64,000 nucleotides of DNA from Labrys okinawensis (GCF_002982075.1 NZ_PUEJ01000011.1:62001-126000), one strand, 5' to 3'; numbered from the stretch's first letter, positions 41,846-51,103 are shown. Made by a program: numbers and translations. Notes: generated by a model not told the origin, from the sequence alone.

Positions 41846-44455
41846 TCATCGAGGAAAGGAACGCTGCACCTTGCGTGCCGCGGCTGGCACGGGATCCCTG
41901 TGAATGCCGGGTTTCGGTGGCCTGCCGATGGCCAGGGGCTTCAGCAGTTCGACACAGACGAGATAGAGGATAACGATGCCCGCCATGGCCAGGAGCAAAC
42001 CAGGAGGTGGTGCGACGAAGCCAAACCAGGGGCCGAGTGGTGTGAAGGGCACGACGAGCGCGACCAGCAGGGCAAACAGGGACGAAGCCACCAGCATCGG
42101 ACTTGGCCGGTTGCGCCAGGGGCGACCAGCGGTGCGGATCAGGAAGATCACCGAGATCTGCGTGGCCATCGATTCCAGGAACCAGGTGGTCCGGAACTCG
42201 TCGGGGGCGACGTGGAAGATGGCCAGCAGGACTGCAAAGGTCAGAAAATCAAAGAGCGAGGATACAGGGCCCATAATGGCTGCAAAACGTAGCAATCCTC
42301 CCATGTCCCAGACCTGAGGCTCGGCGATCGCCTCGCGGCGGACCTGGTCAAAGGGAATGCCGATTTCCGACAGGTCATAGAGCAGGTTGTTCAATAGAAT
42401 TTGGGTCGGCAGCATGGGCAGGAAAGGCAGCAAAATGGATGCCAGCGCCATGGAGAGCATATTGCCGAAATTCGAACTGGCACCCATGCGGACATATTTG
42501 AGGATATTCGCAAAAGTTCGTCGTCCTTCTTCCACGCCGGCGGCGACGACCTCGAGATCGGAAGCCAGCAGGATCATGTCCGCGGCAGCCTGGGCGACCC
42601 CGGTGGCGCCTTCGACCGACAGGCCGATATCGGCAACTTTCAGCGCGGGCGCATCGTTTATGCCGTCGCCGAGATAGCCGACGACCGCCTGTGATTTTTG
42701 CAACGCCTTGATGATGCGAGACTTCTGATCAGGCGTCAGCCTTGAAAAGGCATCGACCGACCGGACGTGTACCGCCAGAGCGTCTTCGTCGAGTTTGGCA
42801 ATGTCGCTTCCCGATAGAACCGTCCGTCCATCGAGGCCGACCAGTCCGGCCAATCTTCGCACGACGAGCGGATCGTCCCCGGAGAGAATCTTGAGCTTTA
42901 CGCCGATCTTGGCAAGGTGGGCGATGGCAGGGCCGGCCGTCGGCTTGGGCGGATCGGCGAACGCACAAAATCCCTCCAAGGTCAGAGATTGTTCGTCCTT
43001 TTCGGTGATTTCCTGCCCTTGCTCCGGCCAGGGCCGTGTGGCCACGGCGATGCTGCGCAGCCCCTCCTGAGCCATGCCGTGCAGGATTTCCAGCGCCTTC
43101 GTCCGCTCTTCCGCCGTCAAAGGCAGGATCTGTGCCCCGTCTTTCATATGCGAGCACAAACCAAGGACAGCCTCCGGTGCACCTTTGACGATGAGCATCG
43201 GGCCATCCGGCCCCTTGGCGAGGACGGAACCCAGCCTGCGCGTATAGTCGAAGGGGCGACGCCCCAGGAGGGCCCAGGAATGGGAGGGCTCTTGTTCGGC
43301 AGCGATCAAGGCGGCATCGAGCGATCCCCGGTCGCCGCCCAGATCTGCCGCGACCGCCGCCAGGCCGGCTGGACGCCCCGTCTGCAAGCCGTGGACGTCG
43401 ATGCTCTTGGCGAGCGTGATCTGGGCCGAGGTCAATGTGCCCGTCTTGTCGGTGCAAAGGACAGTCATGGCCCCGAGATCGTGAATGGCCGCAAGTCGCT
43501 TGACGATGACCCTGCGACGCGCCAGGCGGATCGCTCCGCGCGAAAGCGTCACCGTGGTGATCATTGGCAGCAATTCGGGGGTCAGCCCGACGGCGAGCGC
43601 GACGGCAAACAGAAGAGAATCGAGGGGCGGCCGGCCGAACATCACGCGTGCGGCCAGAACCAGCACGACAAGGGCCAAGGTCAAGCGAGCAATCACCAGG
43701 CCGAATTCACGCAGGTCACGCTGGAACGGGGAGGGAGCGCTCGCCTCCCCGAGCATGCTGGCGGCGGTGCCGAAGATGGTCGCTCGCCCGGTTGCGATCA
43801 CCAACGCAATCGCCTCGCCCGTCTGTGCGACGGCACCCCGAAACACCGCATTCGAGGCATCCGCCGGATTGGCTGAACGCACCGTGCCCGGGGATTTCGC
43901 AACCGGATAGGGCTCTCCCGTCAGGGCTGCCTCGGCCGCGGTGAAGGCCGTGCTTTCCACGATGAGAGCATCGGCCGGAATGACGTCACCGGCGCGTATG
44001 CGGACGAGGTCGCCGGGCACGACATTCTCGACGGCAACCTGCTTGAAGCTGCCATCGCGCTTGACCTCGGCCTTGAGGGCGACCGAGCGGCGGAGTGCCT
44101 CGGCTGCCCGTGTCGCGTGCCCTTCCTGAAAAGTATCCAGCCCGATGGAGAGGACTAGGATTGCGACGATGATTGCGCCGCCGATAGCATCGCCGGTTGC
44201 GATGGAGACGAGCCCGGCACCAAAGAGAATGAGCGAAAGCGGTTCCAGCAGCCGGCGCAGGATCGCATGCAGCGCTGTCTCGTGCTGGCCTTTCCTATCG
44301 GCGTTGAGGCCGAACCTCGCCAGCCTTTTTTCTGCCTCGCCCGAAGTCAGGCCCTGGTTGCCGCAGTCCAACGTGTCGAGCCAATCTTTCGGCGAGTGCG
44401 TCCAGAACGCAGCCGCTTCGCCTTGCGAAAGCTGGGATGGTGCCGTCGATGTCAT
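41846..44455 (-). CDS. mgtA: Magnesium-translocating-type P-type ATPase (MgtA-like)
   Basis: 869 residues of P3B layout: actuator AALTGEPYPVAKS, phosphorylation site LCTDKTGTLTSAQITL, hinge GYLGDGINDAPALKVADIGL, about ten membrane helices, and the MgtA/MgtB-like C-terminal SNFGNMLSMALASILLPFLP, ILLNNLLYDLSEIGIPFDQV. It imports Mg2+ in the classical members. It overlaps the MaoC-phosphotransacetylase gene by 4 bp, an unusual partner, so both are likely part of the same low-oxygen response. Ion specificity is family inference. Confidence 0.92.
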   Translation of the reverse strand: MTSTAPSQLSQGEAAAFWTHSPKDWLDTLDCGNQGLTSGEAEKRLARFGLNADRKGQHETALHAILRRLLEPLSLILFGAGLVSIATGDAIGGAIIVAILVLSIGLDTFQEGHATRAAEALRRSVALKAEVKRDGSFKQVAVENVVPGDLVRIRAGDVIPADALIVESTAFTAAEAALTGEPYPVAKSPGTVRSANPADASNAVFRGAVAQTGEAIALVIATGRATIFGTAASMLGEASAPSPFQRDLREFGLVIARLTLALVVLVLAARVMFGRPPLDSLLFAVALAVGLTPELLPMITTVTLSRGAIRLARRRVIVKRLAAIHDLGAMTVLCTDKTGTLTSAQITLAKSIDVHGLQTGRPAGLAAVAADLGGDRGSLDAALIAAEQEPSHSWALLGRRPFDYTRRLGSVLAKGPDGPMLIVKGAPEAVLGLCSHMKDGAQILPLTAEERTKALEILHGMAQEGLRSIAVATRPWPEQGQEITEKDEQSLTLEGFCAFADPPKPTAGPAIAHLAKIGVKLKILSGDDPLVVRRLAGLVGLDGRTVLSGSDIAKLDEDALAVHVRSVDAFSRLTPDQKSRIIKALQKSQAVVGYLGDGINDAPALKVADIGLSVEGATGVAQAAADMILLASDLEVVAAGVEEGRRTFANILKYVRMGASSNFGNMLSMALASILLPFLPMLPTQILLNNLLYDLSEIGIPFDQVRREAIAEPQVWDMGGLLRFAAIMGPVSSLFDFLTFAVLLAIFHVAPDEFRTTWFLESMATQISVIFLIRTAGRPWRNRPSPMLVASSLFALLVALVVPFTPLGPWFGFVAPPPGLLLAMAGIVILYLVCVELLKPLAIGRPPKPGIHRDPVPAAARKVQRSFPR

Positions 44456-45864
44456 GGCGCCGCACCTGTTCGAGAGGATTTTCCCTTGGCCGCTAGTTTG
44501 GCGAGCGCGATCGAGGCGAGGCGGACGTCGACCGGGTCCGATCTGCTGGTGAGGATGATGGGAACGCGGGCGCCGAGAACGAGGCCTGCGGCGTCCGCTC
44601 CTCCAAGATAGATGAGCTGCTTGGCCAGCATGTTTCCCGCTTCGAGGTCGGGCGCGACCAGAATGTCCGCCTGTCCCGCGACCGGCGAGACAATGCCCTT
44701 CATGCGGGCGGCAGCGAGATCGACGGCGTTGTCGAAGGCAAGCGGGCCGTCGACCTTGGCACCCGTGATCTGTCCCCGCGCCGCCATGACGCTGAGTGCC
44801 GCTGCGTCCAGGGTCGCGGGCATGGCGGCATTCACCGTTTCAACCGCCGCGAGAACGGCGACCTTCGGTTCGTCGATGCCGAGCACATGCAACAGATCGA
44901 TGGCATTCTGACAGATATCGCGTTTGTGCTCGAGGGTGGGGGCGATGTTGATGGCCGCGTCGGTGACCACCACCAGCCTGGCATAGGCCGGTATGTCCAG
45001 GACATAGACGTGGCTTATGCGCCTCTGCGTGCGCAGGTCGGATTGCGGCGCGACCACGGCGGCCAGCAACTCGTCCGTATGGAGGCTACCCTTCATCAAG
45101 GCGGCGGCATGGCCAGTGGCGGCCAGGGCGACTGCTCGCTCCGCGGCGGCGTGGCTGTGTTCAGTGGCCTCGATGCGTATGCCCTCCAGGCTCAGGCCAG
45201 CCTGTTCGGCCACGGCGCGGATCTTGGCGTCCGGGCCAACCAGAATGGGTTCGATCAGCCCTTCGGCGCGGGCTTCGAGTGCGGCCTGGATGGCCTCGGG
45301 CTGGCATGGATGGACCACCGCCGTGGTGAGCGGCGGCAAGGCGCGGGCTTCGCGCAAGAAGGGGGCGAACCGATGCTGGTGCTGGCGCGACGCCTCCTGC
45401 GGCGGCGCAGGTCGACATGCCAGTTCCTCCGATGGTGCGATGACGACGGCGATGCCGGCGAGCACATCTCGGCCTGCCTGATCGACGCAGCGGGTCTCGA
45501 AGGTGACGGTGCTGTCCGCGGGGTCTTTCGCCTGAACGGTCACGGTGGCCGTTATCGTGTCTCCCACCGACACGGGATGGTGGAATTCGAGCGTCTGGCT
45601 GCGGTAGATCGTGCCGGGCCCGGGCAATTGTGTGACCAGCACTGCCGAGATCAGGTTAGCCGCCCACATGCTGTGAATGACGGCGGGTCGAACGGCATCG
45701 CCCATCGCGTGGTTGGGATCACCCGAATTGAGGTCGCCCGATGCCATTGCGAGGAGCTTGATATCGTCGTCGCGGACAGTCCGCTTAAGGCTGGCGGAGT
45801 TCCCGATTGCCAATGCGTCGAAGGAGCGATTGACCGGCAGGGTCGTGGACATGATTTCGTTCAT
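44452..45864 (-). CDS. MaoC-like hydratase fused to phosphate acetyl/butyryltransferase
   Basis: 470 residues. Residues 1-150 are a MaoC-type hotdog domain (LAMASGDLNSGDPNHAMGDA, HSMWAANLISAVLVTQLPGP, TLEFHHPVSVGDTITATVTV); 165-465 are a phosphotransacetylase domain (AMPATLDAAALSVMAARGQI, DILVAPDLEAGNMLAKQLIY, GLVLGARVPIILTSRSDPVD). This fusion is known as bifunctional enoyl-CoA hydratase/phosphate acetyltransferase. It would generate acyl-phosphate for substrate-level ATP synthesis; no acetate kinase is in the window. Followed by mgtA with a 4-bp overlap; a FixK-type box lies 142 bp upstream. Confidence 0.93.
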   Translation of the reverse strand: MNEIMSTTLPVNRSFDALAIGNSASLKRTVRDDDIKLLAMASGDLNSGDPNHAMGDAVRPAVIHSMWAANLISAVLVTQLPGPGTIYRSQTLEFHHPVSVGDTITATVTVQAKDPADSTVTFETRCVDQAGRDVLAGIAVVIAPSEELACRPAPPQEASRQHQHRFAPFLREARALPPLTTAVVHPCQPEAIQAALEARAEGLIEPILVGPDAKIRAVAEQAGLSLEGIRIEATEHSHAAAERAVALAATGHAAALMKGSLHTDELLAAVVAPQSDLRTQRRISHVYVLDIPAYARLVVVTDAAINIAPTLEHKRDICQNAIDLLHVLGIDEPKVAVLAAVETVNAAMPATLDAAALSVMAARGQITGAKVDGPLAFDNAVDLAAARMKGIVSPVAGQADILVAPDLEAGNMLAKQLIYLGGADAAGLVLGARVPIILTSRSDPVDVRLASIALAKLAAKGKSSRTGAAP

Positions 45865-45998
45865 GGTTGCTGCACATGGGTTCCAGGCACATCGTCGAGG
45901 AGCCGGATCCAGCCGATGAACCCGGGCCGGATGGGCGCGCGCGAATTGAAATGCCCGTGACCGGTGGGCCGACTCTAATCGGGGCCCCTCGATCGGCC

Positions 45999-46012
45999 TT
46001 GACGCGGATCAA
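45999..46012. promoter_or_regulatory. FixK/FNR-type box (MaoC-Pta/mgtA operon)
   Basis: TTGACGCGGATCAA in the divergent gap, about 142 bp upstream of the MaoC-Pta start. The second box at 46047 faces the Usp gene. Confidence 0.55.
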
Positions 46013-46046
46013 GGAGTGGACGCCGCGCATGCCGGGGCACCGGGAC

Positions 46047-46060
46047 TTGATTCAGCTCAA
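46047..46060. promoter_or_regulatory. FixK/FNR-type box (usp at 46115)
   Basis: TTGATTCAGCTCAA, centred about 61 bp upstream of the Usp start codon. Confidence 0.6.
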
Positions 46061-46114
46061 TGCCGCAGGCCGTGCCGAGCCTAGAACGGGAAGCGTCACT
46101 TGAGGAGATCCGCC

Positions 46115-46972
46115 GTGCCACTTCGCTGCATTCTGGTTCCCACTGGCCCGGGCGTGCGGCCCGAGCGTCGCCTGGCGGCCGCATTGGGGCTCGCCAAGCA
46201 TACGCATGCCCATATCAACACGCTCTATGTCAGGCCCGACCTGGCGATCGTCGCGCCACCCGTTCTTCTGGTCGGCGCAGGCGCCGTGCCACCCCAGTGC
46301 AATGTCTCCTGCGAGGCCAAGGCCCTGGCTGCGGCCGGAAAGCAGGCATTCGAACGCTGGTGTGCCGGGAGCCGGGTCGCGCTGCAGCCCGATCGCAGGC
46401 TCGATGCCACCTTCGCTTCCTGGACCGAAAGAAGCGGTGACGTCGAGACCCTCGTGGCGCTCAACGGACGCGTCAACGATCTCATCATCGTCGACAATCC
46501 CACCAAAGGCAGCCCCTTCGACGCGGCGGCGTTCGATGCGGCGGTCTTCTCTTCGGGGCGGCCGACGCTGATGCTGGGGGAACGCCTGCCGGACAATCTG
46601 CTCCGCCATGTGGTGATCGCCTGGAACGGCAGCCTGGAAGGGGCACGTGCCGTCGGTCAGTCCATTTCATTGCTGCATGAGGCGGAGCAGATCTCGATCA
46701 TCACCATTCCCTCCGAGATGGACCGGCAAAACGGTGTCGCGGATCTGGCCGATTATCTGCACTGGCACGGGGTGGTCGTGGAGAGAGCGGGACTGGTGCC
46801 GGATATCGCCGGCGGCGACGGCGAGAAGGTCCTGGCAGCCTGCGAACGGGCTGGCGCGACGCTGCTGGTCATGGGAGCCTATACCCATAGCCGCCTGCGC
46901 CAGGCCTTCCTCGGTGGGCTCACCCGGCATGTGCTCGACAAGGCGGACCTGCCCATTCTGATGGCGCATTGA
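46115..46972 (+). CDS. Universal stress protein, two UspA-like domains
   Basis: 285 residues from the GTG at 46115, chosen because GAGGAG lies 7 bp upstream; a TTG at 46100 is inside that site. The N-terminal half is a divergent Usp fold (LRCILVPTGPGVRPERRLAA), the C-terminal half is typical (LRHVVIAWNGSLEGARAVGQ) and ends GAYTHSRLRQAFLGG then ADLPILMAH. Third Usp of the window, divergent from the MaoC-Pta operon with its own FixK-type box. Confidence 0.9.
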   Translation: MPLRCILVPTGPGVRPERRLAAALGLAKHTHAHINTLYVRPDLAIVAPPVLLVGAGAVPPQCNVSCEAKALAAAGKQAFERWCAGSRVALQPDRRLDATFASWTERSGDVETLVALNGRVNDLIIVDNPTKGSPFDAAAFDAAVFSSGRPTLMLGERLPDNLLRHVVIAWNGSLEGARAVGQSISLLHEAEQISIITIPSEMDRQNGVADLADYLHWHGVVVERAGLVPDIAGGDGEKVLAACERAGATLLVMGAYTHSRLRQAFLGGLTRHVLDKADLPILMAH

Positions 46973-47118
46973 CCAGGCCCGCCGGCCATGGCGCTGTTTC
47001 TGGCCCGAAGGCGAATATTGGGGTCTGCCGGCCTATGCTGGCGGGTCAGATGAGGAGCGGGATGAGGCGGGCCTAGGCTTGAAGGTTGCGTCATGCCTGA
47101 TCAGGCCGAGAGGATGCC

Positions 47119-47526
47119 ATGGTGGTTTACTGGAACCCGTTGTTCGGCGGAATGCTGATCGGAGCTGCTGCCGTGCTGCTTCTGCTTGCCAATGGCAGAG
47201 TAGCAGGCATAAGCGGCATCGTCGGTCGCCTTCTGGGAGGCCAACGCGTTGTCGACAATGGCGCCTTTATCGTCGGGCTGGTGCTCGGTCCGCTCGTCTT
47301 TGCCGTCTTCAAAGGATCTCTGCCGGCCATGACCGTATCCACGCCATGGCCGCTGGTCGCGCTGGCAGGCCTGCTGGTCGGCTTCGGCACGCGGATGGGA
47401 TCGGGTTGCACGTCCGGGCACGGCATCATCGGCGTCGCCCGCTTCTCGCGACGCTCGATCGTGGCAACCGTCACGTTCCTGGGCAGCGGTCTGCTCACGG
47501 CATCCGTGCTGGAGTTGGTGCGATGA
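47119..47526 (+). CDS. YeeE/YedE-family membrane protein, first half
   Basis: 135 residues with about four membrane segments and the family cysteine motif FGTRMGSGCTSGHGIIG. YeeE/YedE proteins carry sulphur compounds such as thiosulphate across the inner membrane. Here the transporter is split in two genes, the second overlapping by 4 bp (ATGA). No sulphur-metabolism gene is adjacent. No FixK-type box was seen upstream. Confidence 0.88.
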   Translation: MVVYWNPLFGGMLIGAAAVLLLLANGRVAGISGIVGRLLGGQRVVDNGAFIVGLVLGPLVFAVFKGSLPAMTVSTPWPLVALAGLLVGFGTRMGSGCTSGHGIIGVARFSRRSIVATVTFLGSGLLTASVLELVR

Positions 47527-47963
47527 ATGGCGGCAGTCTGTTCCGGCCCGCCATCTCGCTGCTGGCCGGTGTGATTTTTGGGCTGGGGCTTGCAATATCA
47601 GGCATGATCGATCCGGCCCGGGTGCTCGGTTTCCTGAATGTTGCGAGTGGCCATTGGGATCCGAGCCTGATCTTCGTCCTCGCGGGCGCGGTACTGGTCG
47701 CCATTCCCGGCGTTTTCCTGCAGCGCCACCTGTCTCGTCCCTGGCTCGACGAGCGCTTCCATCTTCCTGCCAAGACGAGGATCGACCGGCCGCTTCTCCT
47801 CGGCGCCTTGCTCTTCGGCGTGGGCTGGGGCCTTGCCGGATTTTGCCCGGGACCTGCGATCGCGGCCCTGTCGACGGCCAGGCCGGTCGTGTTGCTCTTT
47901 GTCGCCGCCACGGTCCTGGGAATGCTGGCCTGGGACCGCCTTTTCGCCAGAGAGGGCGAGTGA
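47523..47963 (+). CDS. YeeE/YedE-family membrane protein, second half (DUF6691-like)
   Basis: 146 residues from the ATG at 47523 inside a longer open frame. Four membrane segments with FGLGLAISGMIDPARVLGFL and the cysteine motif GWGLAGFCPGPAIAAL that mirrors GSGCTSGHG of the first half. The pair reconstitutes one YeeE-like transporter. Start overlaps the stop of the first half. Confidence 0.88.
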   Translation: MNGGSLFRPAISLLAGVIFGLGLAISGMIDPARVLGFLNVASGHWDPSLIFVLAGAVLVAIPGVFLQRHLSRPWLDERFHLPAKTRIDRPLLLGALLFGVGWGLAGFCPGPAIAALSTARPVVLLFVAATVLGMLAWDRLFAREGE

Positions 47964-48045
47964 CGAAGCTAGAGAAAAGGGACGGTCCCGGCTTGCATCG
48001 GGCAGCATCGCAGCCAGCCAATGGCGTAACCGGGAGCTGGGGCGG

Positions 48046-48261
48046 TTAGGGCAGTGCAACCCAGTGGTCGCCTTCCTTGTGATATCTGGTTTTCACGGCC
48101 GTCCAGGCGACACGGTGAGCTATTTCCTCGCGCCGGCGCGAGTTGCACCGAACATTGTCCTCCCAGGCATGGTTGAAGGCCGCGCGGTAGATTTCCTGGG
48201 CGTGATGGGGCAGCCTTGCCCGTAGCATCAGCGGCAGATCTTCGATCGTCGGATAGGGCAT
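48046..48261 (-). CDS. chaB: ChaB-family protein
   Basis: 71 residues from the ATG at 48261 (AGGAAG ends 5 bp upstream; the TTG at 48276 would include that site). The ChaB fold is recognisable: MPYPTIEDLPLMLRARLPHH, AQEIYRAAFNHAWEDN and RVAWTAVKTRYHKEGDHWV. Known as a putative regulator of the ChaA cation antiporter, but in alphaproteobacteria its job is unclear. It follows a 40-residue membrane peptide gene. Confidence 0.85.
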   Translation of the reverse strand: MPYPTIEDLPLMLRARLPHHAQEIYRAAFNHAWEDNVRCNSRRREEIAHRVAWTAVKTRYHKEGDHWVALP

Positions 48262-48288
48262 TGTTCTTCCTGTCAATCAGGGGACACT

Positions 48289-48411
48289 TCAGCGCCGTCG
48301 CAAAGCCCTGTAGGCCACGAAGATACTGAGGCACACCCCGAGGAGGAGTGCCGCCAGCCACGCCAGTGTTTTGAGATCGTTGGTAAATTGGTCAACGAGG
48401 ACCTCGATCAT
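48289..48411 (-). CDS. 40-residue single-span membrane peptide
   Basis: A 41-codon frame: a polar N-terminus (MIEVLVDQFTNDL), one hydrophobic helix (TLAWLAALLLGVCLSIFVAY) and a basic end (RALRRR), giving an inner-membrane orientation with C-terminus inside. A modest AGAGAG site precedes the ATG. It lies 28 bp upstream of chaB on the same strand. Too short for most gene finders; composition suggests a real microprotein, unproven. Confidence 0.5.
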   Translation of the reverse strand: MIEVLVDQFTNDLKTLAWLAALLLGVCLSIFVAYRALRRR

Positions 48412-48608
48412 ATCGTCACGTCTCTCTGCTTGAAGATTCCTTCTGCACTTTGGGCACATCGGGAGGCATGACGTTGATCTATCGCAAACACCGGATCTCC
48501 GACCGGGGAGCTCGCATCCGGGCGATTGTGCTTGTTTGGTCCTCGCCGCAGGAGCGGGAAATCCTACGTTGGATCATGGCATACGCCGCAAGCGCCTGAC
48601 TGCGCCAT

Positions 48609-50387
48609 TCAGGCCCGCACCGAATGCCGCTCTCCGGCGCGTTCGGATGCCCTCCTGGCCGGCACGAGATGGAGGACTCTCGCGAACAGATGGTCGTGCC
48701 CTTCGCTACGGCCGATGTGGATGACGCCGCTCCGCTTCAGGTCTTCGTGAAGGATTTGCAGGAAGCGCCGATGCGTTTCTCCCGTGACGGAGTCCAGCAC
48801 TTCGTCCATGACGATCCAGGCCGGCTTGTGCAGGATGAGGCGGGCGAAGGCGAGTGCCTGCTGTTCGTCTTCATTGAGCTGGCGATCCCAGCGTCCTGGT
48901 TCGTCTAGCGCGGTCGCCAGCCCTTTCAGACCGACCCTGTCGAGGGCCGTTTCATAAGACCTCGTCTCGAAAGACTGGGCCGGAGCGGGGTAGGCGAGGG
49001 CGTCGCGCAAATTCCCCGGCGGCAGGTAGGGGGTACGAGGCATGTACATGATCGCCTCCCCCTTCGGGCGCACAATGCTGCCCGATCCCCATGACCAAAG
49101 TCCCGCCAGGGCGCGGAAGAGCAGGGTCTTGCCGCTCCGCCGCTCTCCGATAATCGCCACCTTCTCGCCAGCTTCGACGGTGGTGCTTTCCTCCCGCAGC
49201 CGCGTGCTTCCGCCGGGGACGAAGACGCAGAGGCGATCCAGCCGGTAATGTCCCGGTTCGCCTTCGGCCCACTGTATCTGATCGGCGCCATCTCCCTCCG
49301 TGTCGTCTTGCGCCGCCGCCCGGCGAAAGTTCGAGACCCGCAGCAGCGTTGCACGCCAATCCGCGATCACACTGAAATTGTCGACAAACCAGCGCAGGGA
49401 GGATTGGACCTGGTTGAACGCGCCGACTGTCACCATCAAACCGCCGAGTGACAGGGAGCCGGAAAAATAGGCGGGCACCGCTACTCCGATCGGCACGACC
49501 AGAGCGGTCCAGCCATAGCCTGCCGTGATCCAGGTGAGCCTCGTCTGGCCCCATGCGAGGTTTCTCATGGCGGCAAGGACCTTGGCCAGATCGATGGTGA
49601 TCCGGCGTCTCTCATCGGGCTCGCCATTCGCAAGGGTGATCGCATCGATGTGCTCGCTGACTCGCATCAGTCCATAGCGCAAATCCGCCTCGCGGCTATA
49701 ACGTTCGGCATTCAGGCCGACCAGCGGCCGGCCCACCAGATAGCTCAGCAGAGAGGCCGTGCCCGCATAGAAAACGGCAGCCCATACCAGGTAACCGGGC
49801 ACGGCCAGGGTGGCCGTTCCCAGGTGGAAGACGAAGCCGCTCGACAATGCCCACAGGACGCTGACGAAGCTGGAAAGCAGCACCGAGGCCTGCAGCAAAC
49901 CTATGCCCAGGTCTGCCGAGAGTTCCGTCAGGTGGCGCGCATCTTCATGCATGCGCTGGTCCGGGTTGATCCCGATCGGGCGCGTCGAGAGCCGAAAAGC
50001 TCTTCCCGGCTTCAGCCATTGCTCGATGAGGTCGTCAACAAGGCCTTGGCGCAGTTTGATTTTTATCGATTGATTTAACCAGACTTGCGCAACGTTCATC
50101 ACAAGGAGAGCGATGGCAATTTGAGCAAAGCGAAAGAGCTGATGGACGAATTCCTGCCAATCCTTTCGCGCCAGCGCATCATAGAAGGGCTGGTTCCATT
50201 CGTTGAGCTTGATCTGGCCATAGGCGGTGAGGGCAATGACGATCACAATCGCGAAAGCCAATGCGACAAAGTTCATTCGGATCGGAGACACCCAGAATGC
50301 GCGTAGCATCATGCCAAGCTCGGGCATCAAAGCTGCCTGGGCATCATCGACAGGCTTGAGGGTGGCTTCGCCGCTTGCGACAGCCAT
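48609..50387 (-). CDS. SbmA/BacA-like ABC transporter with fused ATPase domain
   Basis: 592 residues from the ATG at 50387 (GGAGGTG at ideal spacing). Membrane domain (about 30-340) of the SbmA_BacA/ABC_membrane_2 class: LNEWNQPFYDALARKDWQEF, NPDQRMHEDARHLTELSADL, FSGSLSLGGLMVTVGAFNQV. ATPase domain (about 380-590): Walker A GERRSGKTLLF, a degenerate signature LNEDEQQALAFARLIL, Walker B AWIVMDEVLDSV, where the usual DEATSALD is altered. Relatives are YddA and Rhizobium BacA-like exporters. A TTGA-N6-TCAA box is 90 bp upstream. The gap beyond it to 50749 shows no gene. Confidence 0.9.
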   Translation of the reverse strand: MAVASGEATLKPVDDAQAALMPELGMMLRAFWVSPIRMNFVALAFAIVIVIALTAYGQIKLNEWNQPFYDALARKDWQEFVHQLFRFAQIAIALLVMNVAQVWLNQSIKIKLRQGLVDDLIEQWLKPGRAFRLSTRPIGINPDQRMHEDARHLTELSADLGIGLLQASVLLSSFVSVLWALSSGFVFHLGTATLAVPGYLVWAAVFYAGTASLLSYLVGRPLVGLNAERYSREADLRYGLMRVSEHIDAITLANGEPDERRRITIDLAKVLAAMRNLAWGQTRLTWITAGYGWTALVVPIGVAVPAYFSGSLSLGGLMVTVGAFNQVQSSLRWFVDNFSVIADWRATLLRVSNFRRAAAQDDTEGDGADQIQWAEGEPGHYRLDRLCVFVPGGSTRLREESTTVEAGEKVAIIGERRSGKTLLFRALAGLWSWGSGSIVRPKGEAIMYMPRTPYLPPGNLRDALAYPAPAQSFETRSYETALDRVGLKGLATALDEPGRWDRQLNEDEQQALAFARLILHKPAWIVMDEVLDSVTGETHRRFLQILHEDLKRSGVIHIGRSEGHDHLFARVLHLVPARRASERAGERHSVRA

Positions 50388-50469
50388 GTGCAACACCTCC
50401 AGGACAGCCAGGAAATCGTCCGTTCACACCGGTGCCGGTCATGGGAACACGATTTTGGCGAGGCGCCCC

Positions 50470-50483
50470 TTGATCTTGCTCAA
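50470..50483. promoter_or_regulatory. FixK/FNR-type box (SbmA-like ABC gene)
   Basis: TTGATCTTGCTCAA (flanked to CCTTGATCTTGCTCAAGG), centred about 90 bp upstream of the start codon at 50387. Confidence 0.65.
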
Positions 50484-50749
50484 GGAAACGGCTGTCGCGA
50501 AGGCGATGTTGCAAACTCTTCGGATAGCGGTTTTCGGTCTGGAGCAGTCTCCATTTCTGGGAAGTGCACCATGTCGAAGGCCGTCACTCCGAGCGCTCTG
50601 CGCTGCCCCTAGAGCGTTTTTCGACCTTTATGAAGCGCTATGGGATCCCGGTACCCGATAATTTCTGATTCAGAATCCATGCTGGCGAACGAGGCCAGCA
50701 TGGACGCTTTTTCACGTGCGCGGTCGCGTATTGATGCGTGACAAATTGC

Positions 50750-51100
50750 TCAATCGATTTGCAGGGAGATCGCCTGATGCAGCTTCTTGAGGTTGGGTAG
50801 CGACTTGCTTTGCCACGGGATCTCGGAGCTGCCACGCACGACGAGTGCTACATTCGGGTGCTTGCGCACCTCGATTGTGAATTTTGCCAATAAGTTGATC
50901 CCCGAAGAATTGAGAAATTCGAGATCGGTCAGGTCGAGAACGATCGTCGCCGGTGAGGCTGTCAGGACGTCGGTCATGAGCGTCATGATCGGAGCATATG
51001 CATCCGTTCCTGACAGCCGCATCGTGCCGTAGAAACGGATGACGTTGTCTTCGGTCCAGACTCGATATTCGTCGGTCGTGATTTCTGTATTTGGCTTCAT
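50750..51100 (-). CDS. STAS-like anti-sigma-antagonist-type protein (slr1659/SiaC-like role)
   Basis: 116 residues with a beta-alpha pattern of STAS-type domains: VIRFYGTMRLSGTDAYAPIM, then TIVLDLTDLEFLNSSGINLL where D-L-T-D-L-x-F-x-N-S-S-G carries the phosphorylatable serines. Last gene of a six-gene operon, 3 bp after an HATPase-like gene and downstream of a PP2C phosphatase. By analogy to SpoIIAA or SiaC it would be phosphorylated by the HATPase-like partner and dephosphorylated by the phosphatase. Confidence 0.8.
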   Translation of the reverse strand: MKPNTEITTDEYRVWTEDNVIRFYGTMRLSGTDAYAPIMTLMTDVLTASPATIVLDLTDLEFLNSSGINLLAKFTIEVRKHPNVALVVRGSSEIPWQSKSLPNLKKLHQAISLQID

Positions 51101-51103
51101 GAT

